NCBI RefSeq assembly: GCF_001672775.1
Contig: NZ_LZKJ01000200.1
Coordinates: 62,001-126,000 of the forward strand
DNA length: 64,000 nucleotides
Direction of reading: 5' to 3'
DNA from: Mycobacterium kyorinense
Lineage (GTDB): Bacteria > Actinomycetota > Actinomycetes > Mycobacteriales > Mycobacteriaceae
Below are positions 26,271 through 37,257 of this stretch, piece by piece. Within the stretch, counting starts at the first letter, position 1. Each line of letters starts with the position of its first letter. The notes beneath the pieces are model-generated. The model was given only the letters and a program-made list of their open reading frames with translations, did not search any database and was not told the DNA's origin. The position numbers and the translations under genes were made by a program.

Positions 26271-28547
26271 ATGGGAACTCAATATGTTCGGGACATCGCC
26301 TCGCTACGGATCGGCGACGCCGACGACGCCGGTGGCAAAGGCGCCAACCTGGGTGAGCTAGTGGCAGCTGGGCTGCCGGTCCCCGGTGGCTTCGTACTGA
26401 TGCGGGTGGGTTATTTGGATTCGATGACGGCCGGCGGCGTCGACGCAGACCTTGCTGCGCTGCACACCGAGGCGTTGACACGGGTCGGCGACGCTGGCCG
26501 TCTGGATGAACTCTGTCAGCGCATGCGGGCCCTAGTGGCCAAGGCGGGCGTGGACGACATCGTTCGCGACCAGGTAGTGAGTGCATACCAGCGGCTCGGC
26601 ACCGACGTCGTGGTTGCGGTGCGGTCCTCCGCCACCGGAGAAGATGGCCGCGATGCGTCTTTCGCAGGTATGAATAGGACGATCACGAACGTGGCCGGCG
26701 TCGATGCGCTCATCGATGCAGTGCAGAGCTGCTGGGCCTCGCTGTTCACTCCGCGCGTGCTCACCTACCGGGCCACCCGCGGGTTCACCGCCGATCCGGC
26801 GATGGCGGTGGTGGTCCAACAGATGGTCGCGCCCGAGCAAGCCGGGGTCGCGTTCACCAACGACCCCAGCACCGGCGCTGATCACATCGTCATCGAAGCT
26901 GCGTTGGGACAGGGCGAAGTGGTGGTGTCCGGCAAGGTGCAGCCCGACACCTATGTCATCGACAGGCAGACATTGCAAGTCGTCGACTCTCAGGTCGGAT
27001 ACCAAGATTTCAAGATCGTTTCCGGTCCAGACGGCACCGACGCCGTCGTCGAACTTGGCCCGGCACAAGCCAACTCCCGTGTTCTCAACGATGACGCGTT
27101 GCGCGGGATCGCCGAGTTGGCGATCGCCACTGAGCGGCACAACGGTTGCCCGCAAGATGTTGAATGGGCGATTTCGTCGGGTAAAACCTGGCTGGTGCAA
27201 GCCAGGCCAATCACGGTGCTGGCTGGCGCAGCCGCCGGCGCTTCGCGCCGCGGCGAGGTTCTGGTACGTGGTCTTCCCGCCGCGCCAGGGTCTGCCTCCG
27301 GCGCAGTACGGGTACTGACCCGCCCGGAAGAGGGCACTCGGTTGACCGACGGTGAGGTGCTGGTCGCGCCGATGACCAACCCTGACTGGCTGCCGACCAT
27401 CCGCCGGGCCGCCGCACTGGTTACCGAAACCGGAGGAATGACCTGTCACGCCGCGATCGTGGCACGCGAACTGGGTGTGCCGTGTGTGGTCGGCGCGCGG
27501 CGCGCCACCACGACCCTTCGCAGCGGAACGGTGGTCACCGTCGATGGCACGCGCGGAGAGATCGTCGCCGGACGCGCCGCCACCCCACAGGTCTCGATCG
27601 CCGACCGGACCGCACCGCCCGTCGCTGCGGCACCTGTCACCGCCACAAAGGTCTACGTCAACCTGGCGATGCCGGAAACCGCCGCGGCAGTCGCATCGCA
27701 GGACGTGGACGGGGTGGGGCTGTTACGTGCCGAATTCATGCTCACCCAAGCGCTTTCCGGGCGACACCCACGCCATCTCATCGCACACGGTGAACAGGCC
27801 GGCCTGGTCGATGCGCTGGCGGAATCGGTGGGCCGCATTGCGGCAGCGTTCAAACCCCGGCCGGTGATCTATCGTGCGACGGACTTCCGCAGCAACGAAT
27901 TCCGTGGTCTCGTCGGCGGTGAGCAGTACGAGCCCGTCGAACACAACCCGATGATCGGCTACCGCGGCTGCTACCGCTATGTCAAAGAACCGGACCTCTT
28001 CGCGCTGGAGCTTCAGGCGATCGCCCGGGTTCGCGAGCAAAACCCCAACGTGCACCTCATGATTCCATTCGTGCGGACCCGCTGGGAGCTCGAGGAATGC
28101 TTGTCGCTGGTCGACGCCAGCCCACTCGGTCGCCAGCGCGGTCTGCATCGCTGGGTGATGGCTGAAGTTCCGTCGGTGTTGTACTGGCTACCCACCTACA
28201 TCGGGATGGGTGTCGACGGCGTGTCGATTGGCAGCAACGATCTGACCCAGCTGATGCTGGGTGTCGACCGGGACTCCGACGTGTGCGCCGAACTGTTCGA
28301 CGAGTCCGACCCAGCGGTGCTGGATGCCATCGGCCAGATCATCGCCATCGCACGCAAGTTCGGTATCTCGTCATCGCTATGTGGGCAGGCGCCATCTACC
28401 AATCCGATGTTCGCCGAACACCTGGTTCGGTTGGGCATCACATCGGTGTCGGTGAACCCGGACGCTGCAGCCGCGGCGCGGCGCGGGGTCGCCGCGGCTG
28501 AGCAGCGTCTGCTGCTGGAATCGGCACGCGGTGGCGACTCCAGGTGA
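26271..28547 (+). CDS. ppsA: Phosphoenolpyruvate synthase
   Basis: A 758-residue enzyme converting pyruvate, ATP and water to PEP, AMP and phosphate. It has the N-terminal ATP-binding domain (GGKGANLGELVAAGLPVPGGF, RSSATGEDGRDASFAGM), the swivelling phosphohistidine domain with TGGMTCHAAIVARELG (His near residue 394) and the C-terminal PEP/pyruvate barrel with SIGSNDLTQ and catalytic Cys in SSLCGQAP. The ATG follows GGGAGAAG. It is four bases overlapped by the P1B ATPase gene. Gluconeogenesis from pyruvate in a DosR-type cluster suggests carbon rerouting during hypoxia. Confidence 0.92.
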   Translation: MGTQYVRDIASLRIGDADDAGGKGANLGELVAAGLPVPGGFVLMRVGYLDSMTAGGVDADLAALHTEALTRVGDAGRLDELCQRMRALVAKAGVDDIVRDQVVSAYQRLGTDVVVAVRSSATGEDGRDASFAGMNRTITNVAGVDALIDAVQSCWASLFTPRVLTYRATRGFTADPAMAVVVQQMVAPEQAGVAFTNDPSTGADHIVIEAALGQGEVVVSGKVQPDTYVIDRQTLQVVDSQVGYQDFKIVSGPDGTDAVVELGPAQANSRVLNDDALRGIAELAIATERHNGCPQDVEWAISSGKTWLVQARPITVLAGAAAGASRRGEVLVRGLPAAPGSASGAVRVLTRPEEGTRLTDGEVLVAPMTNPDWLPTIRRAAALVTETGGMTCHAAIVARELGVPCVVGARRATTTLRSGTVVTVDGTRGEIVAGRAATPQVSIADRTAPPVAAAPVTATKVYVNLAMPETAAAVASQDVDGVGLLRAEFMLTQALSGRHPRHLIAHGEQAGLVDALAESVGRIAAAFKPRPVIYRATDFRSNEFRGLVGGEQYEPVEHNPMIGYRGCYRYVKEPDLFALELQAIARVREQNPNVHLMIPFVRTRWELEECLSLVDASPLGRQRGLHRWVMAEVPSVLYWLPTYIGMGVDGVSIGSNDLTQLMLGVDRDSDVCAELFDESDPAVLDAIGQIIAIARKFGISSSLCGQAPSTNPMFAEHLVRLGITSVSVNPDAAAAARRGVAAAEQRLLLESARGGDSR

Positions 28548-30817
28548 CGATCCGCGTTCCGCTGGCAGTCACACTCGCCGCACTGATCGGCGGCTGCGTC
28601 GCCTGGTTGCTCGAGGCCCGCAGCGCTGCTGAAATATGCTGGGCTGCGGGCACAGTCATTGCAATTATACCGGCGGCATGGTGGGTGGCCGCAACGCTGC
28701 GACACGGCAAGCTGGGTGTGGACGTGATCGCGGTGCTCTCACTGGCCGGCACGCTGGCCGTCGGCGAATACTTGGCCGGCGCGCTGATCGGCGTCATGCT
28801 CGCCACTGGCCGGTCGCTGGAAGCCGGAGCAGAGCGCCGGGCGGCCAAAGACCTCCATGCGCTGCTCGATCGGGTACCACAGTTCGCGTGGCGCCGCACC
28901 GCCGACGGTGTCACAAACGTGCCGCTTGACGACCTGGTGGCCGGTGACCTGCTGGTAATCGGCCCGGGTGAGATGGTGCCGGTAGATGCGCAAATCGTTT
29001 CCGAATCAGCGGTTTTCGACGAGTCAACACTCACCGGTGAGTCAGTTCCCGTTCAGCGTCACGCCGGACAGCGGGTACGCAGCGGCGCCATTAACACCGG
29101 AGCTGTCATCGAAATCACGGCAATGGCGACCGCCGCAGACAGCACCTATGCGGGCATCGTGCGCCTGGCCCAGCAGGCAGCTGCGGAAAGCGCACCCGTG
29201 GTGCGCCTTGCCGACCGCATCGCCGCGTGGTTCGTACCGGCGACGCTGTTAGTGGCCGGCGCAGCATGGCTGTTCAGCGGTATACCCACCCGTGCAGTGG
29301 CGGTGCTCGTCGTCGCGACACCGTGCCCGCTGATCTTGGCCGCGCCGGTGGCGATCGTGTCCGGGATGTCACGGGCATTGCGTCTCGGGCTGGTGATCCG
29401 CGGCGGCGGAGCGCTGGAAAGCCTGGGCCGCGCCACCACCCTGGTGCTGGACAAGACCGGAACCGTGACAGCCGGCCATCCGCGCGGCACCGATGTTGTT
29501 GTAGCTCCCGGTTGGACGGTCACCGAGGTGCTTCGACTGGCCGCATCCGCCGACCAGTTCTCACCGCACGTGCTCGCTCGTGCGATCGCCGACGAAGCGG
29601 CATTACGGAAGTTGTCACTGAGCATGCCGATAGACGTCGCCGAGGAAGCGGGTATAGGAGTCACCGCAACCGTCGACGGACACGTGGTCAGCGTGGGCGG
29701 CCACGAACTTCCTTGCGAGCCGCCGCCATGGGCCGCCGCGGCGCTGTCACGCGCGAGCTTGGATGGCGCTGTGGTGGCGTGGGTCTTTGTCGATGCCCAA
29801 CTCGTCGGCGCGATCTTGCTGACCGACCCGCTGCGGCCGGACGCGTGCCGCACCGTCCGGCGGCTACGGGCTGCCGGTATGAGCCGGGTCATCATGCTTA
29901 CCGGTGACCGCCCTGCTCCCGCAGAGCAAGTCGGCGTGGTACTCGGACTCGACGAGGTACGGGCGCGCCAATCCCCCGCTGACAAAGTGGCCGCCGTGCG
30001 ATCGGAGGCACAGCGAGCTGTCACCGTGATGGTTGGCGACGGGGTGAACGACGCACCGGCGCTGGCTGCAGCCACCGTCGGCATTGCGATGGGAGCACAC
30101 GGCGCGACGGCGAGCTCGGCAGCCGCCGACATCGTCTTGACCACCGACCGGCTTGAGCGGCTGGCCGATGCGATGGTGATCGCCCGCCGCTCGCGGGGGA
30201 TCGCGCTGCAAAGCGCCATCGCAGGGATGGGATTGTCGCTACTGGCGATGGCATTCGCGGCGGCCGGCGTACTGGCACCGGTCCTCGGCGCCCTGTTGCA
30301 AGAGGCCATCGACGTCGCGGTGATCCTCAACGCGTTGCGGGCGCTGCGAGGCGCAGAGGCTATAACGGCCCTAGGTTCCGAGGCCGAGGAGCTGATCCGC
30401 AGGTTTTCCGCCGAACACGACCAGATGCGGGACAGCCTCGAAATATTTCGCGACGCCGCCCAGCGGGTGAGCAGCGGAGGACGTCGCGCGGCGCTGCCCG
30501 CGCTGCGCCGTGCCGACGAGTTTCTGCGCCACACCTTGCTGCCACACGAGCGCGCTGAGGACCGTAACCTTTATCCCGCACTGGCCACACCGTTGGGCAG
30601 CCCCGAGGCCACCGCGACGATGAGCCGCATGCACGCCGAGATCGACCGCCTGGCAGGCAAGTTGCACTCCCACGTCCAGATCGCCCAAGCCGAGGGCCGT
30701 ATTCGCGACGACCAGATCGATGATCTGCTGGCCTGTCTTTACGGGCTGCACGCGCTGCTATCCCTGCACTTCGTCCAAGAAGAGGAGAACTACTTCGTGC
30801 TGCTGCCGAGCGCCTGA
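28544..30817 (+). CDS. P1B-5-type metal ATPase with C-terminal hemerythrin-like domain
   Basis: A 757-residue transition-metal P-type ATPase. It lacks an N-terminal heavy-metal-associated domain. TGES is at 164-167, TPC at 259-261 in the metal-site helix, DKTGT with Asp303, and GDGVNDAPAL later. The usual HP dipeptide of P1B pumps reads SPHVLA. Residues ~625-755 form a hemerythrin-like four-helix domain with EHDQM, HTLLPHERAEDRNLYP, HAEI and HFVQEEENYF ligands. TPC plus hemerythrin defines the P1B-5 group, whose characterised member (Nia of Sinorhizobium meliloti) handles Ni and Fe. It starts with GTG overlapping the ppsA stop by 4 bp. Nickel supply or iron efflux linked to the hydrogenase is inferred. 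Confidence 0.88.
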   Translation: MTIRVPLAVTLAALIGGCVAWLLEARSAAEICWAAGTVIAIIPAAWWVAATLRHGKLGVDVIAVLSLAGTLAVGEYLAGALIGVMLATGRSLEAGAERRAAKDLHALLDRVPQFAWRRTADGVTNVPLDDLVAGDLLVIGPGEMVPVDAQIVSESAVFDESTLTGESVPVQRHAGQRVRSGAINTGAVIEITAMATAADSTYAGIVRLAQQAAAESAPVVRLADRIAAWFVPATLLVAGAAWLFSGIPTRAVAVLVVATPCPLILAAPVAIVSGMSRALRLGLVIRGGGALESLGRATTLVLDKTGTVTAGHPRGTDVVVAPGWTVTEVLRLAASADQFSPHVLARAIADEAALRKLSLSMPIDVAEEAGIGVTATVDGHVVSVGGHELPCEPPPWAAAALSRASLDGAVVAWVFVDAQLVGAILLTDPLRPDACRTVRRLRAAGMSRVIMLTGDRPAPAEQVGVVLGLDEVRARQSPADKVAAVRSEAQRAVTVMVGDGVNDAPALAAATVGIAMGAHGATASSAAADIVLTTDRLERLADAMVIARRSRGIALQSAIAGMGLSLLAMAFAAAGVLAPVLGALLQEAIDVAVILNALRALRGAEAITALGSEAEELIRRFSAEHDQMRDSLEIFRDAAQRVSSGGRRAALPALRRADEFLRHTLLPHERAEDRNLYPALATPLGSPEATATMSRMHAEIDRLAGKLHSHVQIAQAEGRIRDDQIDDLLACLYGLHALLSLHFVQEEENYFVLLPSA

Positions 30818-30829
30818 GACTGCTGCGTT

Positions 30830-30871
30830 CAGGGGACGACTGCCCTTTGACTTGATGACTTTCGGCACTAG
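30830..30871 (+). promoter_or_regulatory. Tandem DosR-type boxes upstream of the acs-pdh operon
   Basis: Cores GGGACGACTGCCCT (30833-30846) and ATGACTTTCGGCAC (30855-30868) are 22 bp apart. Both are imperfect, but the spacing matches the other pairs. They lie 61-96 bp before the small gene at 30929. Confidence 0.55.
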
Positions 30872-30928
30872 GTCCTCGCGCTGATCAACAACGACCATCG
30901 ACGTGTCGTCGCAAAGAGAGGAATCGCC

Positions 30929-31177
30929 ATGCCGCAGCCTGCCGCCGAAACACTCGAAGCCGAATTGGATGCGCTGGCATGTGAGTTCCTCGGTTCTCGG
31001 TATGCGGGACCAGGTTTTGCAGACTGGCCGATTGACCGGCGTGTGGCTGCGTACCTGGTGCACCGCGGCTTGACCAATATCGCCGATGACGGAACGCTCT
31101 GCGCGACACTCTTGGACCTGGTGATGGCCAATATCGCTACGGCACGAAGCAAAAAAATTCGGCCAGAGCCTGTCTAG
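30929..31177 (+). CDS. Small hypothetical protein leading the acs-pdh operon
   Basis: An 82-residue, mostly alpha-helical protein (TLEAELDALACEFLG, DWPIDRRVAAYLVHRG, TLCATLLDLVMANI) with no signal peptide or membrane segment. A good AGAGGAA lies upstream of the ATG. It is 7 bp before the acyl-CoA synthetase start, so it is almost surely co-transcribed. I do not recognise a family. Two cysteines (residues 14 and 61) have no obvious metal pattern. A regulatory or chaperone-like role for the operon is possible but unsupported. Confidence 0.7.
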   Translation: MPQPAAETLEAELDALACEFLGSRYAGPGFADWPIDRRVAAYLVHRGLTNIADDGTLCATLLDLVMANIATARSKKIRPEPV

Positions 31178-31184
31178 GAGCACC

Positions 31185-32980
<1,796 letters not shown>

Positions 32981-32984
<4 letters not shown>

Positions 32985-33958
32985 CCGACCGTGAGTTGGC
33001 CCGAGCACTGCTGTCGTCGATGGTGCGGGTGCGCCGGATGGAAGAAGAGTGCGCCAAGCTCTACGGCGAAGCCAAGATTCGCGGGTTTTTGCATCTCTAC
33101 GTCGGAGAGGAAGCCGTCGCCGCCGGCTCCCTGAGCGTGCTGGGTCCCGATGACGCGGTGGTGGCCACCTATCGCGAACATGGGCACGCGCTGTTGCGCG
33201 GCATTCCGATGGACTCGATCATGGCCGAGATGTTCGGTAAGCAGCAGGGCTGTTCGCGCGGCCGCGGTGGGTCCATGCACCTGTTTGACGCAGCCACCCG
33301 GTTCTACGGCGGGAACGCCATCGTGGCCGGCGGGTTACCGCTGGCGGTTGGCTTGGCGCTGGCAGATTCGATGCTGCACCGAAACCGGGTGACGGCATGC
33401 TACTTCGGTGACGGAGCGGTCGCCGAAGGTGCTTTCCACGAATCACTGAACATGGCAGCGCTGTGGAAATTACCCGTATTGTTCTTGTGCGAGAACAACT
33501 TCTACGCAATGGGCACCGCGCTGAATCGCGCCCAGTCACAAACCGATCTCACCGCCAAGGCGTCCTCGTACCAGGTGCCCAGCATCGCAGCCGACGGGAT
33601 GGACGTCATCGCCTGCCGCGATGCCGCCCAGCACGGCGTCGATCACATCCGCGGCAGCGGGGGGCCGTTTTTTATCGAATTTCGCACCTACCGGTTCCGT
33701 GCCCATTCGATGTTCGATCCCGAGTTATACCGGGACAAGGCCGAAGTCGAGCTGTGGCGCAAACGCGACCCGATTCCCGCATTCACCGAGCGGTGGCTGC
33801 GGGACGGCACTTTGGTAGCCGACGACATCGTCACGATCGAGCAAGCCGCCAGCCGCGAAGTCGAAGAAGCGGTGGCCTTCGCCGAAGCCGGAACATGGGA
33901 GAACGTTGAAGATCTCGAACGTGATGTATTGACCCCCGTCGTAGAGCCGGCGCGATGA
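32981..33958 (+). CDS. 2-oxo acid dehydrogenase E1 component, alpha subunit
   Basis: A 325-residue thiamine-diphosphate-dependent subunit of the pyruvate/acetoin dehydrogenase type. [23 protein letters not shown] followed by ENNFYAMGT is the thiamine-diphosphate motif; [11 protein letters not shown] and SRGRGGSMH are conserved substrate-loop regions. It overlaps acs upstream and E1beta downstream by 4 bp each, so translation is probably coupled. It decarboxylates a 2-oxo acid and passes the acyl group to E2-lipoate. Pyruvate is the likely substrate; acetoin is possible. Confidence 0.9.
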
Positions 33959-34932
33959 AAACCAGCTACCGAACCGCCGTGCACGACGCCTTGCGTGACG
34001 CATTACGCGCCGACCCCCGGGTGGTGCTGATGGGTGAAGATGTCGGCCGGTACGGCGGAACCTACGCCGCATCGAAAGGTTTGCTCGACGAGTTTGGGCC
34101 GGACCGGGTGCGCGATACACCGCTGTCCGAGTTGGGTTTCGTCGGCATCGGAATCGGCGCTGCGTTGGGCGGGCTGCGCCCGATCGTCGAGGTGATGACC
34201 GTCAACTTCAGCCTGTTGGCACTCGATCAGGTGGTCAACACCGCTGCGGCATTGCGGCACATGTCCGGCGGCCAGTTCTCGGTGCCGCTGGTGATCCGCA
34301 TGGCCACCGGGGCGGGCCGGCAGCTGGCCGCCCAACACTCACACAGCCTGGAACCCTGGTATGCGCATATCCCGGGCATCAAGGTGATCGCGCCGGCCAC
34401 GGTGGCCGATGCCTACGGCATGCTCGGCGCTGCGCTGGCCGATCCCGATCCGGTGGTGATCTTCGAACACGTGCAGCTCTACAACACCTCCGCTGATGTC
34501 GACGGCCTGACCAGCACCGACATCTCGCGGGCGGCAGTGCGCCGCGAAGGATCGGACGCCACCGTGATTACTTACGGCGGATCGCTACCCAAAGCGTTGG
34601 ATGCCGCAAACGAGTTATCACTTGCCGGAATCGACTGCGACGTCATCGACCTGCGGGTGCTGCGACCGCTTGACACCGATGCGATTCTGGAGTCGGTGCG
34701 CAAAACCCATCGTGCCCTAGTGGTCGACGAAGCCTGGCGGACCGGCAGTCTGGCCGCCGAAATCAGCGCGCGAATCGTGGAAAATGCGTTTTTCGACCTG
34801 GACGCTCCAATTGGCCGGGTCTGTAGCGCCGAGGTGCCAATGCCGTACGCCAAGCACCTCGAGCAGGCCGCGCTGCCTCAGCCGGACAAGATCGTCGCGG
34901 CCGCGCAAGCCCTGTTCGGGGATGGCACATGA
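33955..34932 (+). CDS. 2-oxo acid dehydrogenase E1 component, beta subunit
   Basis: A 325-residue transketolase-like beta subunit. [11 protein letters not shown] near residue 23, the [20 protein letters not shown] block and [14 protein letters not shown] in the C-terminal domain are typical. It forms an alpha2beta2 E1 with the upstream gene. Start and stop overlap both neighbours by 4 bp (ATGA). Confidence 0.9.
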   Translation: MKTSYRTAVHDALRDALRADPRVVLMGEDVGRYGGTYAASKGLLDEFGPDRVRDTPLSELGFVGIGIGAALGGLRPIVEVMTVNFSLLALDQVVNTAAALRHMSGGQFSVPLVIRMATGAGRQLAAQHSHSLEPWYAHIPGIKVIAPATVADAYGMLGAALADPDPVVIFEHVQLYNTSADVDGLTSTDISRAAVRREGSDATVITYGGSLPKALDAANELSLAGIDCDVIDLRVLRPLDTDAILESVRKTHRALVVDEAWRTGSLAAEISARIVENAFFDLDAPIGRVCSAEVPMPYAKHLEQAALPQPDKIVAAAQALFGDGT

Positions 34933-36116
34933 TCGAGTTCAAGATGCCCGCACTTGGCGCGGACATGGACGAGGGCACCCTAAATGAGTGGTTGATCAAG
35001 CCAGGCGACACAGTGTCGAAAGGCCAAGTCGTCGCTGTCGTCGAAACCACGAAAGCCGCAGTCGAAATCGAATGCTGGCATGAGGGCGTGGTCGGTGAGC
35101 TGATGGTTCCCGTCGGCCAAACCGTGGAAGTGGGCACGGTATTGGCGACGCTGATGGAAGCCGGCGAATCCGCACCGGCCCGGCCAACGAAGACCGCCCG
35201 CAAAGCCAAGGCAGCGCAACCGGGCACAGCACCGCCAGCACGAAAACCTACACCGGTCGGCGGGAAATCCGAACCGCTTCACCGCCGCTGGATATCTCCC
35301 GCCGCACGCCGGCTTGCCAACTCGCTCGGTATCAACATCACCGCCGTCAGCGGCACCGGACCGCAAGGTGCGGTGACAATCCACGACGTCGAGCTCGCTG
35401 CCGCATCGGCAAAACCTGAGCAGCCCAAGACCGCAGCGGCAGATCGGGCTGCGGCAATGCGGCGCTCGATTGCGGCCGCGATGAGCCGGTCCAAGCGCGA
35501 AATCCCGCACTACTATCTGGCCCACGAAATTCGGCTGGAGAAAGCGCTGACGTGGCTGACCGAACGCAATGCCCAGCGACCCATCACGGAGCGCGTGCTG
35601 CCGACCGTATTGCAGTTGAAGGCCGTCGGCTTGGCGGTCCGTGAGTACGGTGAGTTCAACGGATTCTGGCAAGGCGACGCATTTCAGCCGGCGCAGGGAG
35701 TGCACGCGGGGGTGGCCATCAACTTGCGCGGCGGCGGTCTCGTCGCGCCAGCCATCCACGATGTGCCCGACAAAAAGCTCGACGACTTGATGGGTGACCT
35801 GACCGATCTGGTTGCCCGCGCGCGGGCCGGCTCGCTGCGCAGCTCGGAAATGTCGGATCCCACTATTACGGTGACCAACCTCGGGGACCGTGGAGTGGAT
35901 GCGGTTTTCGGAGTGATCTACCCGCCCCAGGTGGCGCTGGTGGGCTTCGGCAAACCGGCGCAGCGAGTGTGTGTCATCGAGGGCGGAATCCATGTCGTCA
36001 CCACGGTGCAAACCACACTCTCAGCGGATCACCGCGCCACCGACGGCCACCGCGGTGCATTGTTCCTCGCGGCGATCGACGAGCTACTCCAACACCCCGA
36101 ATCCCTGGAGACATGA
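34929..36116 (+). CDS. Dihydrolipoamide acyltransferase (E2)
   Basis: A 395-residue E2. The lipoyl domain is at ~1-80 with Lys42 in [11 protein letters not shown]. An Ala/Lys/Pro linker follows, then a peripheral-subunit-binding domain (~115-155, [31 protein letters not shown]) and the acyltransferase domain (~175-395) with catalytic SADHRATDG. It transfers the acyl group from lipoate to CoA. No E3 (dihydrolipoamide dehydrogenase) gene is in the window, so E3 must come from elsewhere. The ACP gene starts 5 bp after its stop. Confidence 0.9.
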   Translation: MIEFKMPALGADMDEGTLNEWLIKPGDTVSKGQVVAVVETTKAAVEIECWHEGVVGELMVPVGQTVEVGTVLATLMEAGESAPARPTKTARKAKAAQPGTAPPARKPTPVGGKSEPLHRRWISPAARRLANSLGINITAVSGTGPQGAVTIHDVELAAASAKPEQPKTAAADRAAAMRRSIAAAMSRSKREIPHYYLAHEIRLEKALTWLTERNAQRPITERVLPTVLQLKAVGLAVREYGEFNGFWQGDAFQPAQGVHAGVAINLRGGGLVAPAIHDVPDKKLDDLMGDLTDLVARARAGSLRSSEMSDPTITVTNLGDRGVDAVFGVIYPPQVALVGFGKPAQRVCVIEGGIHVVTTVQTTLSADHRATDGHRGALFLAAIDELLQHPESLET

Positions 36117-36120
36117 CACC

Positions 36121-36381
36121 ATGACAACTACGAAAAGCCTTCGTGCAGAAGTCTTATCGGTGCTAACGGACATCGCCCCGGAGGTGGATCCGGCCGAGCT
36201 TGACGACGATCTGTTGCTGCGCGACCAGGTGGACCTGGATTCGATGGATTGGCTCAACTTCTTGGTCGGCATTCACAAGCGCTTACATGTCGACATCCCC
36301 GAGGCGGATTATGCGTCGTTGCGGACCCTCACAGACGTCGTTCGCTATGTCGAGGAGCACGGGGCGCCCGAGAACCGGTGA
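36121..36381 (+). CDS. Acyl carrier protein
   Basis: An 86-residue acidic ACP. The phosphopantetheine attachment serine is Ser41 in DLDSMDWLNFL. The ATG at 36121 is the sensible start, with GGAG about 10 nt upstream in the E2 3' end. It ends the acs-E1-E2 operon before a strong hairpin. ACP next to E2 and a ligase, without ketosynthase or other fatty-acid genes, is unusual; it may accept acyl groups from the ligase or act in octanoyl/lipoyl supply. Both are inferences. Confidence 0.85.
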   Translation: MTTTKSLRAEVLSVLTDIAPEVDPAELDDDLLLRDQVDLDSMDWLNFLVGIHKRLHVDIPEADYASLRTLTDVVRYVEEHGAPENR

Positions 36382-36432
36382 GGCTGCAGTCCCACGCGGC
36401 GTTGAACCCCTTTTGATGGCGAAGTTACAAGT

Positions 36433-36487
36433 GCAGGTATATGACCCATAGCCCTTGGCGCTAAGGGCTATGGGCTCTAGTACCTGC
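36433..36487. terminator. Nested inverted repeat, probable operon terminator
   Basis: The inner stem is a perfect 12-bp pair (36445-36456 with 36463-36474) with a 6-nt loop. An outer pair, GCAGGTA (36433-36439) and TACCTGC (36481-36487), flanks it. It lies 51 bp after the ACP stop. There is no U-tract, so a regulatory role is also possible. Confidence 0.65.
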
Positions 36488-36517
36488 AGTTGGCACTGCG
36501 ATTAAGTGTCATCGAGG

Positions 36518-36540
36518 GTTGACGACGAAGACTCCCGACC
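36518..36540 (+). promoter_or_regulatory. Possible degenerate DosR-type box
   Basis: GACGAAGACTCCCGA at 36524-36538 reads TCGGGAGTCTTCGTC on the other strand, a partial DosR match about 15-30 bp before the shortened USP gene. It is much weaker than the other sites. Confidence 0.3.
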
Positions 36541-36552
36541 GGAGGTGATCAG

Positions 36553-37230
36553 ATGCGATCGCACAGAAAGAATCTCGGGATCGTCGTCGGTGTGGACGGA
36601 TCACCGGCGTCGAGAGCCGCTGTTGAGTGGGCCGCGCGCGACGCGCAGCTGCGTAGACTTGCGCTGACCCTTGTGCATATGGCCGCTCGGGCGCCGAGTT
36701 GTCATAAGCTCACGCGCGAACGCCCAAATCAGCGGGTCCGTCGGATCATGGAGGACGCACTCGCCATCGTCGATGGCATTAGCCCACGCGATGATCCACT
36801 CAGCATCAACACAATGGTGACGTCCGCAAGTCCGGTTGCGACCCTGGTTCGCATGTCCGCACACGCCGAAATGATCGTGGTGGGTTCGCGCCGCCAGCGC
36901 GCGTGGTGGCGCGGTCTACACCGCTCGGTTAGTTCCGGCGTTCTGCGTCGATCCCAGTGCCCGGTCGCGATCGTCCACCATGAAGCCCGACCGGTGCAGC
37001 ATCCGGAGAACGCGCCCGTCCTCGTCCGGTATGGCGGCTCAGTAGCGGCTGCGTTACTCGCGCGCGAAGAGGCATCGCGCCGAGGCGTCGAACTCGTCAT
37101 CTCCGACGACACGGTCTCTCGGCTCATCGAGCAGTCGGACTCCGCACAACTGGCTATTGTCGGCGGCTGGGACCAGGTGGGTGCGGCCGTCGCGCACGCC
37201 GCGCGGACGCCGGTCATCGTGGCAAGCTAA
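36553..37230 (+). CDS. Shortened universal stress protein, second domain reduced
   Basis: A 225-residue USP. Domain 1 (~1-145) is recognisable (GIVVGVDGSPASRAAVEW), but its nucleotide loop reads GSRRQRAWWRGLHRSVS and has lost most glycines. Domain 2 is only about 75 residues against ~145 in paralogues: VLVRYGGSVAAALLAREEASRRGVELVI jumps straight to SRLIEQSDSAQLAIVGG, and the GSxGxGG loop is missing. A good GGAGG is upstream, so it may still be translated. It looks like a decaying paralogue, and ATP binding is doubtful. Confidence 0.75.
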   Translation: MRSHRKNLGIVVGVDGSPASRAAVEWAARDAQLRRLALTLVHMAARAPSCHKLTRERPNQRVRRIMEDALAIVDGISPRDDPLSINTMVTSASPVATLVRMSAHAEMIVVGSRRQRAWWRGLHRSVSSGVLRRSQCPVAIVHHEARPVQHPENAPVLVRYGGSVAAALLAREEASRRGVELVISDDTVSRLIEQSDSAQLAIVGGWDQVGAAVAHAARTPVIVAS

Positions 37231-37257
37231 ATAAGACTGATGACGCGCGCCGCCCAA

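Noticed and set aside
36441-36478. GCCCTTGGCGCTAAGGGC-type palindrome considered as a DosR box
   Set aside because: Lacks the GGGAC/GTCCC core; better explained as a hairpin after the ACP gene.
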